Positions 1-7,743 of a DNA stretch of 64,000 bases are shown one piece after another; the stretch's first letter is position 1; the number at the start of each line of letters is the position of its first letter. The stretch spans positions 1-64,000 of the forward strand of contig JAFVID010000106.1 of the NCBI GenBank assembly GCA_017474205.1, read 5' to 3'. The notes beneath the pieces were generated by a model that worked only from the letters and a program-made list of their open reading frames with translations, ran no database searches and had not been told where the DNA came from. The position numbers and the translations under genes are program-made. The DNA is from Clostridia bacterium. Its GTDB lineage: Bacteria; Bacillota; Clostridia; Oscillospirales; Acutalibacteraceae.

Positions 1-1713
1 ATGCCAACCACGGGTATCTTCACCCACAACAAGCACCTTGCCGTTACCCAAAACGAAGTAGTTATCGCCCCAACGCTTAAACTGATAAGCGGTCTTAACA
101 CCGTTTGCTTCGGCAAGAAGGGGATCGTCAACACCCGTTACGTTTTTGGGATCGTATTTTTTATCACCGGTTATCCAACGTGCCTTTACTACGTTGCCTT
201 CGGAATCGTAGGGGTAGGATATCCAGCCCTCAAGTTTCATTCCAAGTTGTTTAATGGCATCACACATAAACCAGTGAGCATCGGCACTGTGACTGTAAAT
301 TTTGGGAGCTTCCCTTGTGAATGCCTTCATATCTTCTTCGGTTAAGAAGGTTTCAAAGGCAGCGGTGGTAGAGATTAAGTTTACACCACATTCCTTCATA
401 TCGATAAGTTCGTTAAGCAAGGTTTGATCGGCTTCGGGTCCTAATGCTACGTTAACACGCATATCGCACATTGATTGTGCAATTATAGCAGGTTGTCTTT
501 TGCCCTCATCATCTATAACGTAGTTAAGATGCTCGGTATCGAGTTTTACATTAATGGAGTCGCTTTCTACCTTAACGGGGATAGAAATTGCAACCTGATC
601 CATTAAATCTCCCGTCAAAAGTTTAAGGGTGATGCAGTCGGTAAAGGGAGAACATTGAACATACATTACCTGTTTACCGGTACGAACGGGATCAACCTCA
701 AAGGTGCTGAGCCAACTATCGAAGGAGGTAAGGAATTCTTCGTAGGTGTGAAGCCAGGTGTTACGTTGTGTTTCGGCTTTGTATGTATAGGTGATTTCAC
801 TGGGTTCGGTTTGACGGAAGGTATCTTCAATATCAAACTCAAAATATGCGGTTTCGTAAACACGACCCGACCACATATTAATAGTAAAGTTTTCGGGGTT
901 TGATGTTTCGTTACGAACAATACACTTGATAATGGCACGATAATGTCCTGCTTCGACGGTATTTGGGTTTTCAAAACTTACATACATTTCTCTTTCTTCA
1001 TCGGGATAAAAATCGTCAAGAAGTCGAACAAACAAATTGTTTTGACGACGATAATCATACCATTCGCCGTTTTCATCCTGTTTTTGAAGCATAGGTTCAA
1101 AACAGAAGGTACCGTTTCCGTTTACGCTGAGAATGGTATCACCGGTGTTTTTGTAACGGAATTTAAGCCAAAAATAGTCGGCTTTTTGCATTACACCGCT
1201 TTTTCTTAGGTCGGTGGCTTCGTATTGAGGATATCTGGATGCCATTTTATCGTTTTCAAAATTACCGTGATGTATGGCACGGTGTTCGTCTCTGTTGTCG
1301 GCAGAAACAAATCCTAAGAAGTCAAAATCCACCTTGACTGTACCGGGCAAAATATTACTGTAAAATTCCTTGCCCTTTTTTCGTTCCATTTCTTCTGCGG
1401 CGGTGGCAAGAAAATGGATTGTTTCACAATAGGTTAATTTTTCGTGGGTAACGTCGGCAGGATTAACAAAAGCATATTCAATAGGTACCATATCGTAGGC
1501 GGTAACCTCGGTGGGTACGCTAAAGGTGATAGCATTACCGGTTTTGGTTTCTAATCTGCCTTCGTATTTAGGTACGTCTTTATATTTGTTTTTGGTTTCT
1601 TCCTTATTTATATTACGGGATAAGGGATTATAAATAAGTCCGCGGTCGTGATGAATTTTATAAGCATCCGAAACTGCGGTGCGGGGGGTATCGGTTAAAC
1701 GTTTATTTTTCAT
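1..1713 (-). CDS. Large carbohydrate-related protein, C-terminal part missing (window edge)
   Basis: An uninterrupted reading frame runs from an ATG at 1713 off the left edge (571 codons seen). The start is preceded by GGAGG eight bases upstream (GGAGGAAACCATAATG). There is no signal peptide. Roughly residues 1-310 look beta-rich (alternating short hydrophobic strands, many aromatic residues); after about residue 400 the text changes to a pattern that resembles a TIM-barrel face (DMKECGVNLISTTAAF, then HSADAHWFMCDAIKQLGMK, then LEGWISYPYD). That layout resembles large glycoside-hydrolase-like proteins with an N-terminal beta domain, but I do not recognise a specific family and catalytic residues cannot be assigned. 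A terminator separates it from the upstream lipoprotein gene. Frame checked codon by codon; function is inference. Confidence 0.8.
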   Translation of the reverse strand, partial: MKNKRLTDTPRTAVSDAYKIHHDRGLIYNPLSRNINKEETKNKYKDVPKYEGRLETKTGNAITFSVPTEVTAYDMVPIEYAFVNPADVTHEKLTYCETIHFLATAAEEMERKKGKEFYSNILPGTVKVDFDFLGFVSADNRDEHRAIHHGNFENDKMASRYPQYEATDLRKSGVMQKADYFWLKFRYKNTGDTILSVNGNGTFCFEPMLQKQDENGEWYDYRRQNNLFVRLLDDFYPDEEREMYVSFENPNTVEAGHYRAIIKCIVRNETSNPENFTINMWSGRVYETAYFEFDIEDTFRQTEPSEITYTYKAETQRNTWLHTYEEFLTSFDSWLSTFEVDPVRTGKQVMYVQCSPFTDCITLKLLTGDLMDQVAISIPVKVESDSINVKLDTEHLNYVIDDEGKRQPAIIAQSMCDMRVNVALGPEADQTLLNELIDMKECGVNLISTTAAFETFLTEEDMKAFTREAPKIYSHSADAHWFMCDAIKQLGMKLEGWISYPYDSEGNVVKARWITGDKKYDPKNVTGVDDPLLAEANGVKTAYQFKRWGDNYFVLGNGKVLVVGEDTRGWH

Positions 1714-1762
1714 TATGGTTTCCTCCATTTTTTACGAGGTGATTTTTTATATCACACAAGAA

Positions 1763-1803
1763 AACATCGGCATAGCCGAATTTCTTCAAGTTATGCCGAT
1801 GTT
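1763..1803 (-). terminator. Terminator after the lipoprotein gene
   Basis: A 12-bp stem (AACATCGGCATA paired with TATGCCGATGTT) with a 17-nt loop, followed on the minus strand by TTCTTGTG. It lies between the stop at 1833 and the next minus-strand gene. The U-tract is weak. Confidence 0.6.
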
Positions 1804-1832
1804 CGTTAACTGATAAATTCTACAACAAAAGA

Positions 1833-3047
1833 TTAATGATTGTGGTTATCTTCTTCACCAAAGTTTAACTTCTTGGGTGAATAGTATTTAACCAATGAAT
1901 TATTGGCGTTGATGGTGAGGGTGCCGATTTTCTCGTCGATAATCTTCTCAAAATCTTCCTCTTTAAGACTCTTAAGAAGGGCTGCACGACATTGGTCGGC
2001 ATAATATTCATCCTTAGAAAGGTCATAGAAGATAACGAGGGTTTGGTTTGTACCTTCATTAACTACGGTTGCTTTACCATACTCGATTTTGTTGTCTTCT
2101 TTAATGTCTAAGAAACGTTCGTAATTTTCGGTAGCAGATTGACCGTTAGAATCGGTATCGTTTATAGAATAAAGGGTTGCGGTGGAAGGATAGATGGATT
2201 TGAGTTCCTCTTCGTGAGTTTCGCCTTCTTCGTGATTGTGTCCATCATCGGTAGTTGTGGTATCTTGGGTGCTTTCTTCGCTCTTGCCGATTTCCTTTTG
2301 ATATTCTTTGTTAACTTCATCAAAGGTAGCAGAACCCTTATTGATACGGTTTGCATAACCTTCAAGTTTTGCTTTATCTTTGCTAATTTCAGCGTCGGTT
2401 TTAGAAACGGTTGCACCCTTATCATCGGTTTCTTCGGTGGAAATGCTAAGGGTTTCAACAAGGAGATAATCCTCTTCTAATTTTACAAGGAGTTCACTCA
2501 TGGGAACTTCTTTTATACCGCCCTTACCGGTTTCTTCGTTGGGTTTGCTGTAGTAGTAGTTAAATACAACGTTCTTCATGGTGTAGAACGTAAGGGTTTC
2601 GCGATAACTTTCCTTGCTAACACCATTACCGCCATAGTATTCATCATAACCGTTTTCCCAGTAGTAATCTGCGTAAGAATCGATTGCTTCAATTTCTTCG
2701 TTTGTAAGGGAAAGGTCATATTCCTTGAAGAAGCTTTTAACTGCAGCATATTCACTGCAAAGATCTTTGGCTTTATCTTTAATCCAAGTTATAGCATCCT
2801 TGCCTTCAAGTTCATATTCAAAATAGTCCTTTGCACTGGAAACAGCGGTATCACCAATAGCTTCAGATATATCTTTATGTTGGGTAAATTCGTTGAAAGC
2901 ATCGATAAGGAATGAGAGGTAAAGTCCCGAAGAAATTTCAACGTCACCAATAGTCATAACGGTTTCGCCTTTTTTATGACAAGCACCCATAGTGAATAAC
3001 ATTGCCATACAAAGAAGCAAAGCACAAATTCTTGCAAAAAATCTCAT
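1833..3047 (-). CDS. PrsA/SurA-like foldase lipoprotein with histidine-rich segments
   Basis: 404-aa secreted lipoprotein: an N-terminal hydrophobic stretch followed by a lipobox ending MGAC (Cys about residue 19). The start at 3047 is chosen because GGAGG lies nine bases before it; upstream ATGs overlap that ribosome site. After the Cys, VMTIGDVEISSGLYLSF is the typical opening of SurA/PrsA chaperone domains. A region near residues 180-250 (YLLVETLSISTEE, then KLEGYANRINKGSATFDEV) resembles a parvulin domain but is interrupted by an acidic/Thr-rich insert that carries DGHNHEEGETHEEE; the C terminus ends in EEDNHNH. Family knowledge: such proteins help secreted proteins fold outside the membrane. 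Isomerase activity is doubtful because the parvulin core is poorly preserved. The His clusters could bind metal; that is inference. Confidence 0.75.
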   Translation of the reverse strand: MRFFARICALLLCMAMLFTMGACHKKGETVMTIGDVEISSGLYLSFLIDAFNEFTQHKDISEAIGDTAVSSAKDYFEYELEGKDAITWIKDKAKDLCSEYAAVKSFFKEYDLSLTNEEIEAIDSYADYYWENGYDEYYGGNGVSKESYRETLTFYTMKNVVFNYYYSKPNEETGKGGIKEVPMSELLVKLEEDYLLVETLSISTEETDDKGATVSKTDAEISKDKAKLEGYANRINKGSATFDEVNKEYQKEIGKSEESTQDTTTTDDGHNHEEGETHEEELKSIYPSTATLYSINDTDSNGQSATENYERFLDIKEDNKIEYGKATVVNEGTNQTLVIFYDLSKDEYYADQCRAALLKSLKEEDFEKIIDEKIGTLTINANNSLVKYYSPKKLNFGEEDNHNH

Positions 3048-3177
3048 AATTTTCATCCTCCATAGGGGCAAAAATACCCTTATATGATATTAACTCAGTT
3101 ATTATACACCATTCTTTTCAAAAAGTCCACAAAAACTTTATTTTTTTATACATATAAAATATTATATCAATTTTCGG

Positions 3178-3206
3178 TTGTAAAAGACGGGGTTTTGTGG
3201 TAAAAT
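3178..3206 (+). promoter_or_regulatory. Promoter of the M16 peptidase/lgt/folD operon
   Basis: TTGTAA at 3178-3183 and TAAAAT at 3201-3206 with a 17-bp spacer, about 27 bases before the ATG at 3233. Confidence 0.7.
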
Positions 3207-3232
3207 ATATTGAATGTTTAGGAGGTTTTATT

Positions 3233-4510
3233 ATGAGTATTCAAAAAGACCTTTCCTCTTTAGGAATTAAAACAAAATATATAAAGTCAAATAAATTCAA
3301 AACGGTGAGAATGTCGGTATCTTTCATTGCCGAGGCAGATAATTTCACCCTTCCTGCATCTGCTCTCCTTTGCAAACTTTTAACCCGTTCCACCGCAAAA
3401 TATCCCACCCACTTGGAACTTTCCCGCCACCTCAATATGCTTTATGGTGCAAGAATATTTGGCGGAAGTGCAAAAATGGGCAACAAGGTTATGCTTAAAT
3501 TCACCGCCGAATGTTTAGCCCCTAAATATACCCCCAACAACGAAGATTTGATATCATCCTGTGCCGCTCTTTTAGAGGATGCTATTTTTAGTCCAAAACT
3601 TTCGGGGGACGGATATGACGAGGAAGATTTTATCATTGAAAAAAATCAACTTCTCGACACCATCGACGGCAGAATAAACAGTAAACGTGGATATGCCGTT
3701 ACCAGAATGCTTGAAAATATGTGCAAAGAGGACAGTTTCGGTATTCCCACCGAAGGTTATCGTGAAGATGCCGAAAGACTCACGTCAAAAGCGGTAAGAG
3801 AATTTTTTGAAGATGTGCTAAAAACCTCCCCCGTCATCTTAACAATGGTGGGCGAAGGCAGTCCCGACGTATTTTTTGAAAGCATCTCGAAAAAATTTGA
3901 AAATATTGGTCGTACTCCCGTAGATATTAAACCCGAATTTACCCCCGTTTCGGTGGATGAGGTTAAAACCTTCAGTGAAAGTATGGAGGTTTCTCAGGGC
4001 AAACTCGTAATGGGATTCCGCACAAGCGTATCTTCATTAAATCAAGATAACATCCCCCTTCGTATGATGGTGGATATCTTCGGTGGCTCCCCCTATTCCC
4101 GCCTCTTTACCGAGGTTAGAGAAAAACAATCCCTTTGCTACTACTGTACCGCTCGACTCTTTGCCATTAAGGGCATTGTTTGCGTTGATAGCGGTGTGGA
4201 ATTTGACACCGTTGATAAGGCGAAAAAGGGTATTCTTGACCAATTAGATATTATTAAAAACGGTGAGTTCGACGATGCAATTATCACAGCATCTAAAATG
4301 GGACTTACCGACAGCGTTAAGTCCGCATACGATTCCAACGCCGAACTTGAGGGTTGGTATCTCACCAGAATTTTCGATAAAAACCCCCTCACCCCCGAAG
4401 AGTTTGTCGAGAGGATAAATAAAGTATCCCGCGAGGAAATTATTGCCGCCGCAAACACCATAAACCTTGACACTATCTATCTTTTGAAAGGAGTTGAGGG
4501 CGATGAATAA
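3233..4510 (+). CDS. yfmF: M16-family peptidase homologue, YfmF type (no zinc motif)
   Basis: 425 aa with an M16 (pitrilysin-like) fold. The start ATG at 3233 follows AGGAGG with seven-base spacing. The usual HxxEH zinc motif is absent: the equivalent N-terminal region reads LCKLLTRSTAKYPTHLELSR, so this member should be inactive alone. The C-terminal half keeps the M16 signature region (GGSPYSRLFTEVREKQSLCY). The next gene overlaps by eight bases and encodes the homologue that retains HFLEH; an inactive/active M16 pair is the normal arrangement in Firmicutes (YfmF/YfmH, linked by genome annotation to EF-P 5-aminopentanol modification, and similar to two-subunit M16 peptidases). First gene of a probable four-gene operon with lgt and folD. 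Confidence 0.9.
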   Translation: MSIQKDLSSLGIKTKYIKSNKFKTVRMSVSFIAEADNFTLPASALLCKLLTRSTAKYPTHLELSRHLNMLYGARIFGGSAKMGNKVMLKFTAECLAPKYTPNNEDLISSCAALLEDAIFSPKLSGDGYDEEDFIIEKNQLLDTIDGRINSKRGYAVTRMLENMCKEDSFGIPTEGYREDAERLTSKAVREFFEDVLKTSPVILTMVGEGSPDVFFESISKKFENIGRTPVDIKPEFTPVSVDEVKTFSESMEVSQGKLVMGFRTSVSSLNQDNIPLRMMVDIFGGSPYSRLFTEVREKQSLCYYCTARLFAIKGIVCVDSGVEFDTVDKAKKGILDQLDIIKNGEFDDAIITASKMGLTDSVKSAYDSNAELEGWYLTRIFDKNPLTPEEFVERINKVSREEIIAAANTINLDTIYLLKGVEGDE

Positions 4511-5771
4511 ACAAATAATCAGAAACGAAAACGTGGGGGAAGAGTATATTGTTGCTACCCACAAAAGCGGTCTTAAAATATATATTTGTGAGAAGAAGGA
4601 TTATAGCAAAACCTACGCTATCTTCGGCACTAAATACGGTTCAATCGACAACTGCTTCAAAACCGTTAAAGACGATGAATATACCTGTGTCCCCGAGGGT
4701 ATTGCCCACTTCCTTGAGCATAAACTTTTTGAAAGCGAAGAGGGGGATGCATTCTCCCGTTTCTCCGCTACGGGTGCATCGGCTAACGCCTATACAACCT
4801 TCGATAAAACCTGTTATCTCTTCACCTGTGCCGACAATTTCTATGACTCTTTTGAGATACTTTTAGATTTCGTTCAGCATCCTTTCTTTACCGAAGAAAC
4901 GGTACAAAAAGAGCAGGGAATTATCGGTCAAGAGATTAGTATGTATGATGACTCCCCCGGTTGGGTGCTTTTATTCAATCTTCTTTGTGCTCTGTATCAC
5001 AATAATCCCGTTAGAATAAATATCGCAGGGACTAAAGATACCATCGCAAAGATAGATGCAAAACTTCTTTACAAATGCTACGAAACGTTTTACAACCTAA
5101 ATAATATGTTTATCGTTGTGTCGGGTAATGCCGATGCCCACAAGGTTTTGGAAATGTGCGATAAATTCCTTGCCGACAAGGAGGGTATCCCCGTTGAGAG
5201 CAAGGGCTTTGATGAGCCAAAAGAAATTGTTAAAGATTTTATATCGCAAAAAATGCCCGTGGCACAACCCTTATTTGCCTTTGGTATTAAACAAGATGCC
5301 GAGGATAAATCGGTTAAACGTAGAGTCGAAACCGAAATGCTCCTTGAAATTATTTCGGGACATCAATCTCCCCTTTACAATCACTTGGTTAGTGAGGGTA
5401 TTTGCAACCGTGATTTTTCTTCTGAATATTTTGAGGGCAGAGGTTTTTCATCGGTGCTTTTCAGCGGTGAGTCAAAAGATCCCGAAAGAATAGCAAATGA
5501 ACTTAAAAATGAAATTACAAGACTTGCCACCGAAGGCATTGATGAAAAGGAATTTGAATCGGTTAGACGTCAATTCTTAGGTCACTATATTATGGACTTT
5601 GAGGACGTTGAAACGGTGGGAGATTCCCTCGTTACCTGTGCCTGCACCGGTGAGGGACTTTTCGATGAGGGAGATATCCTCAAAAACGTTACCCGTGAAG
5701 ATTTGGTATCTCGACTCAAAACCGATTTCGACCTTAAATATTCCGCCCTTTCGGTAATCGATAACAAATAG
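4503..5771 (+). CDS. yfmH: M16-family zinc peptidase, YfmH type
   Basis: 422 aa. The ATG at 4503 has AAAGGAG nine bases upstream and overlaps the end of the preceding gene; a TTG nine bases earlier overlaps the ribosome site and was rejected. The zinc motif HFLEH is present near residue 75 (GIAHFLEHKLFE), with the downstream Glu of the M16 family expected in the segment around QEISMYDD. The protein is therefore the likely catalytic partner of the motif-less YfmF homologue upstream. The pair is typically cytoplasmic; substrate unknown, with an annotation link to EF-P modification. Ends 18 bases before lgt. Confidence 0.92.
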   Translation: MNKQIIRNENVGEEYIVATHKSGLKIYICEKKDYSKTYAIFGTKYGSIDNCFKTVKDDEYTCVPEGIAHFLEHKLFESEEGDAFSRFSATGASANAYTTFDKTCYLFTCADNFYDSFEILLDFVQHPFFTEETVQKEQGIIGQEISMYDDSPGWVLLFNLLCALYHNNPVRINIAGTKDTIAKIDAKLLYKCYETFYNLNNMFIVVSGNADAHKVLEMCDKFLADKEGIPVESKGFDEPKEIVKDFISQKMPVAQPLFAFGIKQDAEDKSVKRRVETEMLLEIISGHQSPLYNHLVSEGICNRDFSSEYFEGRGFSSVLFSGESKDPERIANELKNEITRLATEGIDEKEFESVRRQFLGHYIMDFEDVETVGDSLVTCACTGEGLFDEGDILKNVTREDLVSRLKTDFDLKYSALSVIDNK

Positions 5772-5789
5772 TTTTTTAAGGTGATAAAA

Positions 5790-6779
5790 ATGAGTTTTTT
5801 TGATAAAATATTTTATGAACCAAGCACCTACGTCGTAAGTTTTGGAGATCTTGATATCACCCTTGCAAGGGAGGCCCTTCCCATAAAGGGCTTCCCCATT
5901 TACTGGTACGGTGTGCTTATTGCCACAGGATTTATTTTAGCCCTTATTTACGGATTCCGTAATGCCAAGAAATACGATATCGACACAAACGCTTTAATCG
6001 ACGTTATTCTCGTAGGTGCGGTATTCAGTATAATCGGCGCACGACTTTATTACGTCTTGAATTCGGGCAGAAGTTGGTCTTTCGCCGAAATGATAGATAT
6101 CCGCGACGGTGGACTTGCCTTTTACGGTGCTTTAATATTTGCCATTATATTCGGTGGAATAACCTGTAAACTTCGCAAGGTCAACCTGTTTTCCGCTTTA
6201 GATTTAGCAGGTCCTGCCTTTTTACTTGCTCAAGGCATTGGCAGATGGGGTAACTTCGTAAATCAAGAGGCATTTGGCACAAACACCACACTTCCTTGGG
6301 GTATGTATAGCGAAAAGACCTATGAATATTTGCTGTCCCACCCCGAAACGGGAACCGATCCAATGCTCCCCGTTCATCCCTGCTTTTTGTATGAATCCCT
6401 GTGGTGTTTAATCGGATTCGTTCTCATCCACTTTTTAAGCAAAAAACGAGTGTTTAAAGGGGAAGTTTTTCTCTATTACATAGTCTGGTACGGATTCGGC
6501 AGATTTATTATCGAAGGACTTCGCACCGATTCACTTTATCTTTTCAATTCCCCCATCAGAATATCCCAAGCGATAGCAATTTTGTGTGTGATTGCAGGAA
6601 TTGTTTTGATAATTCTATTCCGCAAAAAAGCAATTAAAACTCGCGAAGAAAGCGGAGATTATGATTCTATTGTGACGGAAGAAGAATACACCGAAGAAAA
6701 CAACACCGAAACAGAAACAACCGAAGAGAATACAGAAATTATCACCGAAGAAGAAGAAGAAGAAGGAGAGAACTTATGA
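5790..6779 (+). CDS. lgt: Prolipoprotein diacylglyceryl transferase with acidic C-terminal tail
   Basis: 329 aa integral membrane enzyme that moves diacylglycerol from phosphatidylglycerol to the lipobox Cys of prolipoproteins. Start ATG at 5790 follows AAGGTG by seven bases; the GTG at 5781 lies inside the ribosome site. Seven hydrophobic segments are visible. The Lgt signature is intact (GIGRWGNFVNQEAFG, about residues 150-165), with GFGRFIIEGLRTD near residue 240. The last 35 or so residues form a tail made mostly of Glu, Thr and Asn, outside the usual Lgt length. Stop overlaps the folD start (ATGA). A second, divergent Lgt homologue lies at 34053-34847; this copy has the canonical motif and should be the functional enzyme. 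Confidence 0.95.
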   Translation: MSFFDKIFYEPSTYVVSFGDLDITLAREALPIKGFPIYWYGVLIATGFILALIYGFRNAKKYDIDTNALIDVILVGAVFSIIGARLYYVLNSGRSWSFAEMIDIRDGGLAFYGALIFAIIFGGITCKLRKVNLFSALDLAGPAFLLAQGIGRWGNFVNQEAFGTNTTLPWGMYSEKTYEYLLSHPETGTDPMLPVHPCFLYESLWCLIGFVLIHFLSKKRVFKGEVFLYYIVWYGFGRFIIEGLRTDSLYLFNSPIRISQAIAILCVIAGIVLIILFRKKAIKTREESGDYDSIVTEEEYTEENNTETETTEENTEIITEEEEEEGENL

Positions 6780-7618
6780 AAATGGCACAGATAATTGACG
6801 GAAAACTTATATCAAAAAAGGTTAAAGAAGATGTTGCTAAAGAGGTAGCATCCTATAAAGAAAAGGGTATAAATCCCACCCTTGCGGTTGTTATTGTTGG
6901 GGATAATCCCGCATCCCGTGTATATGTAAACAGCAAGAAAAAGGACTGCGAAGAATGCGGAATGGGCTCTTTAGAATATGCTATGCCCGAAGATACCACC
7001 GAAGAAGAACTCCTCGCCCTTGTAAATGAACTCAACAACCGCGATGACGTCAACGGTATTCTAGTTCAACTCCCCCTACCTAAACACATCAACGAGGATA
7101 GCATTATAAATGCAATATCACCCGAAAAGGACGTGGATGCATTTCATCCTCAAAACGTAGGTAGAATAATGTTAGGCGGTGCTAAATTTTTACCCTGTAC
7201 CCCTGCAGGTGTAATGGAACTTTTAGACGCCTACGGAATTGACCCTCAGGGTAAGGACTGCGTGGTTATTGGCCGTTCAAATATTGTTGGAAAACCTATG
7301 GCACTGTTGCTTCTTGCCCGAAACGCCACCGTTACGGTGTGTCATTCCAAAACCCAGAATCTTGCCGAAAAGGTCAGAAATGCCGATATAGTGGTTGCCG
7401 CTGTCGGCAGAGCAAACTTCGTTACCGCCGATATGGTAAAGGAGGGTGCGGTGGTTATTGACGTAGGTATCAACCGCCTCGAAAACGGCAAACTTTGTGG
7501 CGACGTTGAGTTTGAGGGTGTAAGTAAGAAGGCATCCTTCATCACCCCCGTTCCCGGTGGTGTAGGTCCTATGACCCGTGCCGTTCTTATGAAAAACACC
7601 CTTGCAACCATAAAATAG
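6776..7618 (+). CDS. folD: Methylenetetrahydrofolate dehydrogenase/cyclohydrolase
   Basis: 280 aa, normal length for FolD, which interconverts 5,10-methylene-THF and 10-formyl-THF in one-carbon metabolism (cytoplasm). Seen: the catalytic-Lys segment SRVYVNSKKKDCEECGM (near residues 45-65), ILVQLPLPKHIN, PCTPAGVMELL, the nucleotide-binding stretch VIGRSNIVGKPMA, and the C-terminal TPVPGGVGPMTRA. The ATG at 6776 overlaps the lgt stop and has GGAG seven bases upstream; a second ATG six bases later is less well spaced. Last gene of the yfmF-yfmH-lgt-folD run. Confidence 0.97.
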   Translation: MKMAQIIDGKLISKKVKEDVAKEVASYKEKGINPTLAVVIVGDNPASRVYVNSKKKDCEECGMGSLEYAMPEDTTEEELLALVNELNNRDDVNGILVQLPLPKHINEDSIINAISPEKDVDAFHPQNVGRIMLGGAKFLPCTPAGVMELLDAYGIDPQGKDCVVIGRSNIVGKPMALLLLARNATVTVCHSKTQNLAEKVRNADIVVAAVGRANFVTADMVKEGAVVIDVGINRLENGKLCGDVEFEGVSKKASFITPVPGGVGPMTRAVLMKNTLATIK

Positions 7619-7643
7619 TGCATTTTACACAGTGTCTTTTTGC

Positions 7644-7672
7644 TTGACACAGATATTAAAAAATGATAAAAT
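7644..7672 (+). promoter_or_regulatory. thrS promoter
   Basis: Consensus TTGACA (7644-7649) and TAAAAT (7667-7672) with a 17-bp spacer. The leader to the ATG at 7744 is only about 65 nt, too short for a T-box. Confidence 0.85.
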
Positions 7673-7743
7673 ATGATATCGTGGTGGGGATTTTGTATGT
7701 TTCCACCCGATATTCCATAAATTAGACAAAGGAAGATGAAAAA

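Noticed and set aside
655..1209. Plus-strand frames in the first 1.2 kb
   Set aside because: They lie opposite a single uninterrupted minus-strand frame with a good ribosome site and typical codon use.
7619..7743. T-box leader for thrS
   Set aside because: Only about 65 nt lie between the promoter and the ATG, and no T-box sequence or antiterminator is present.
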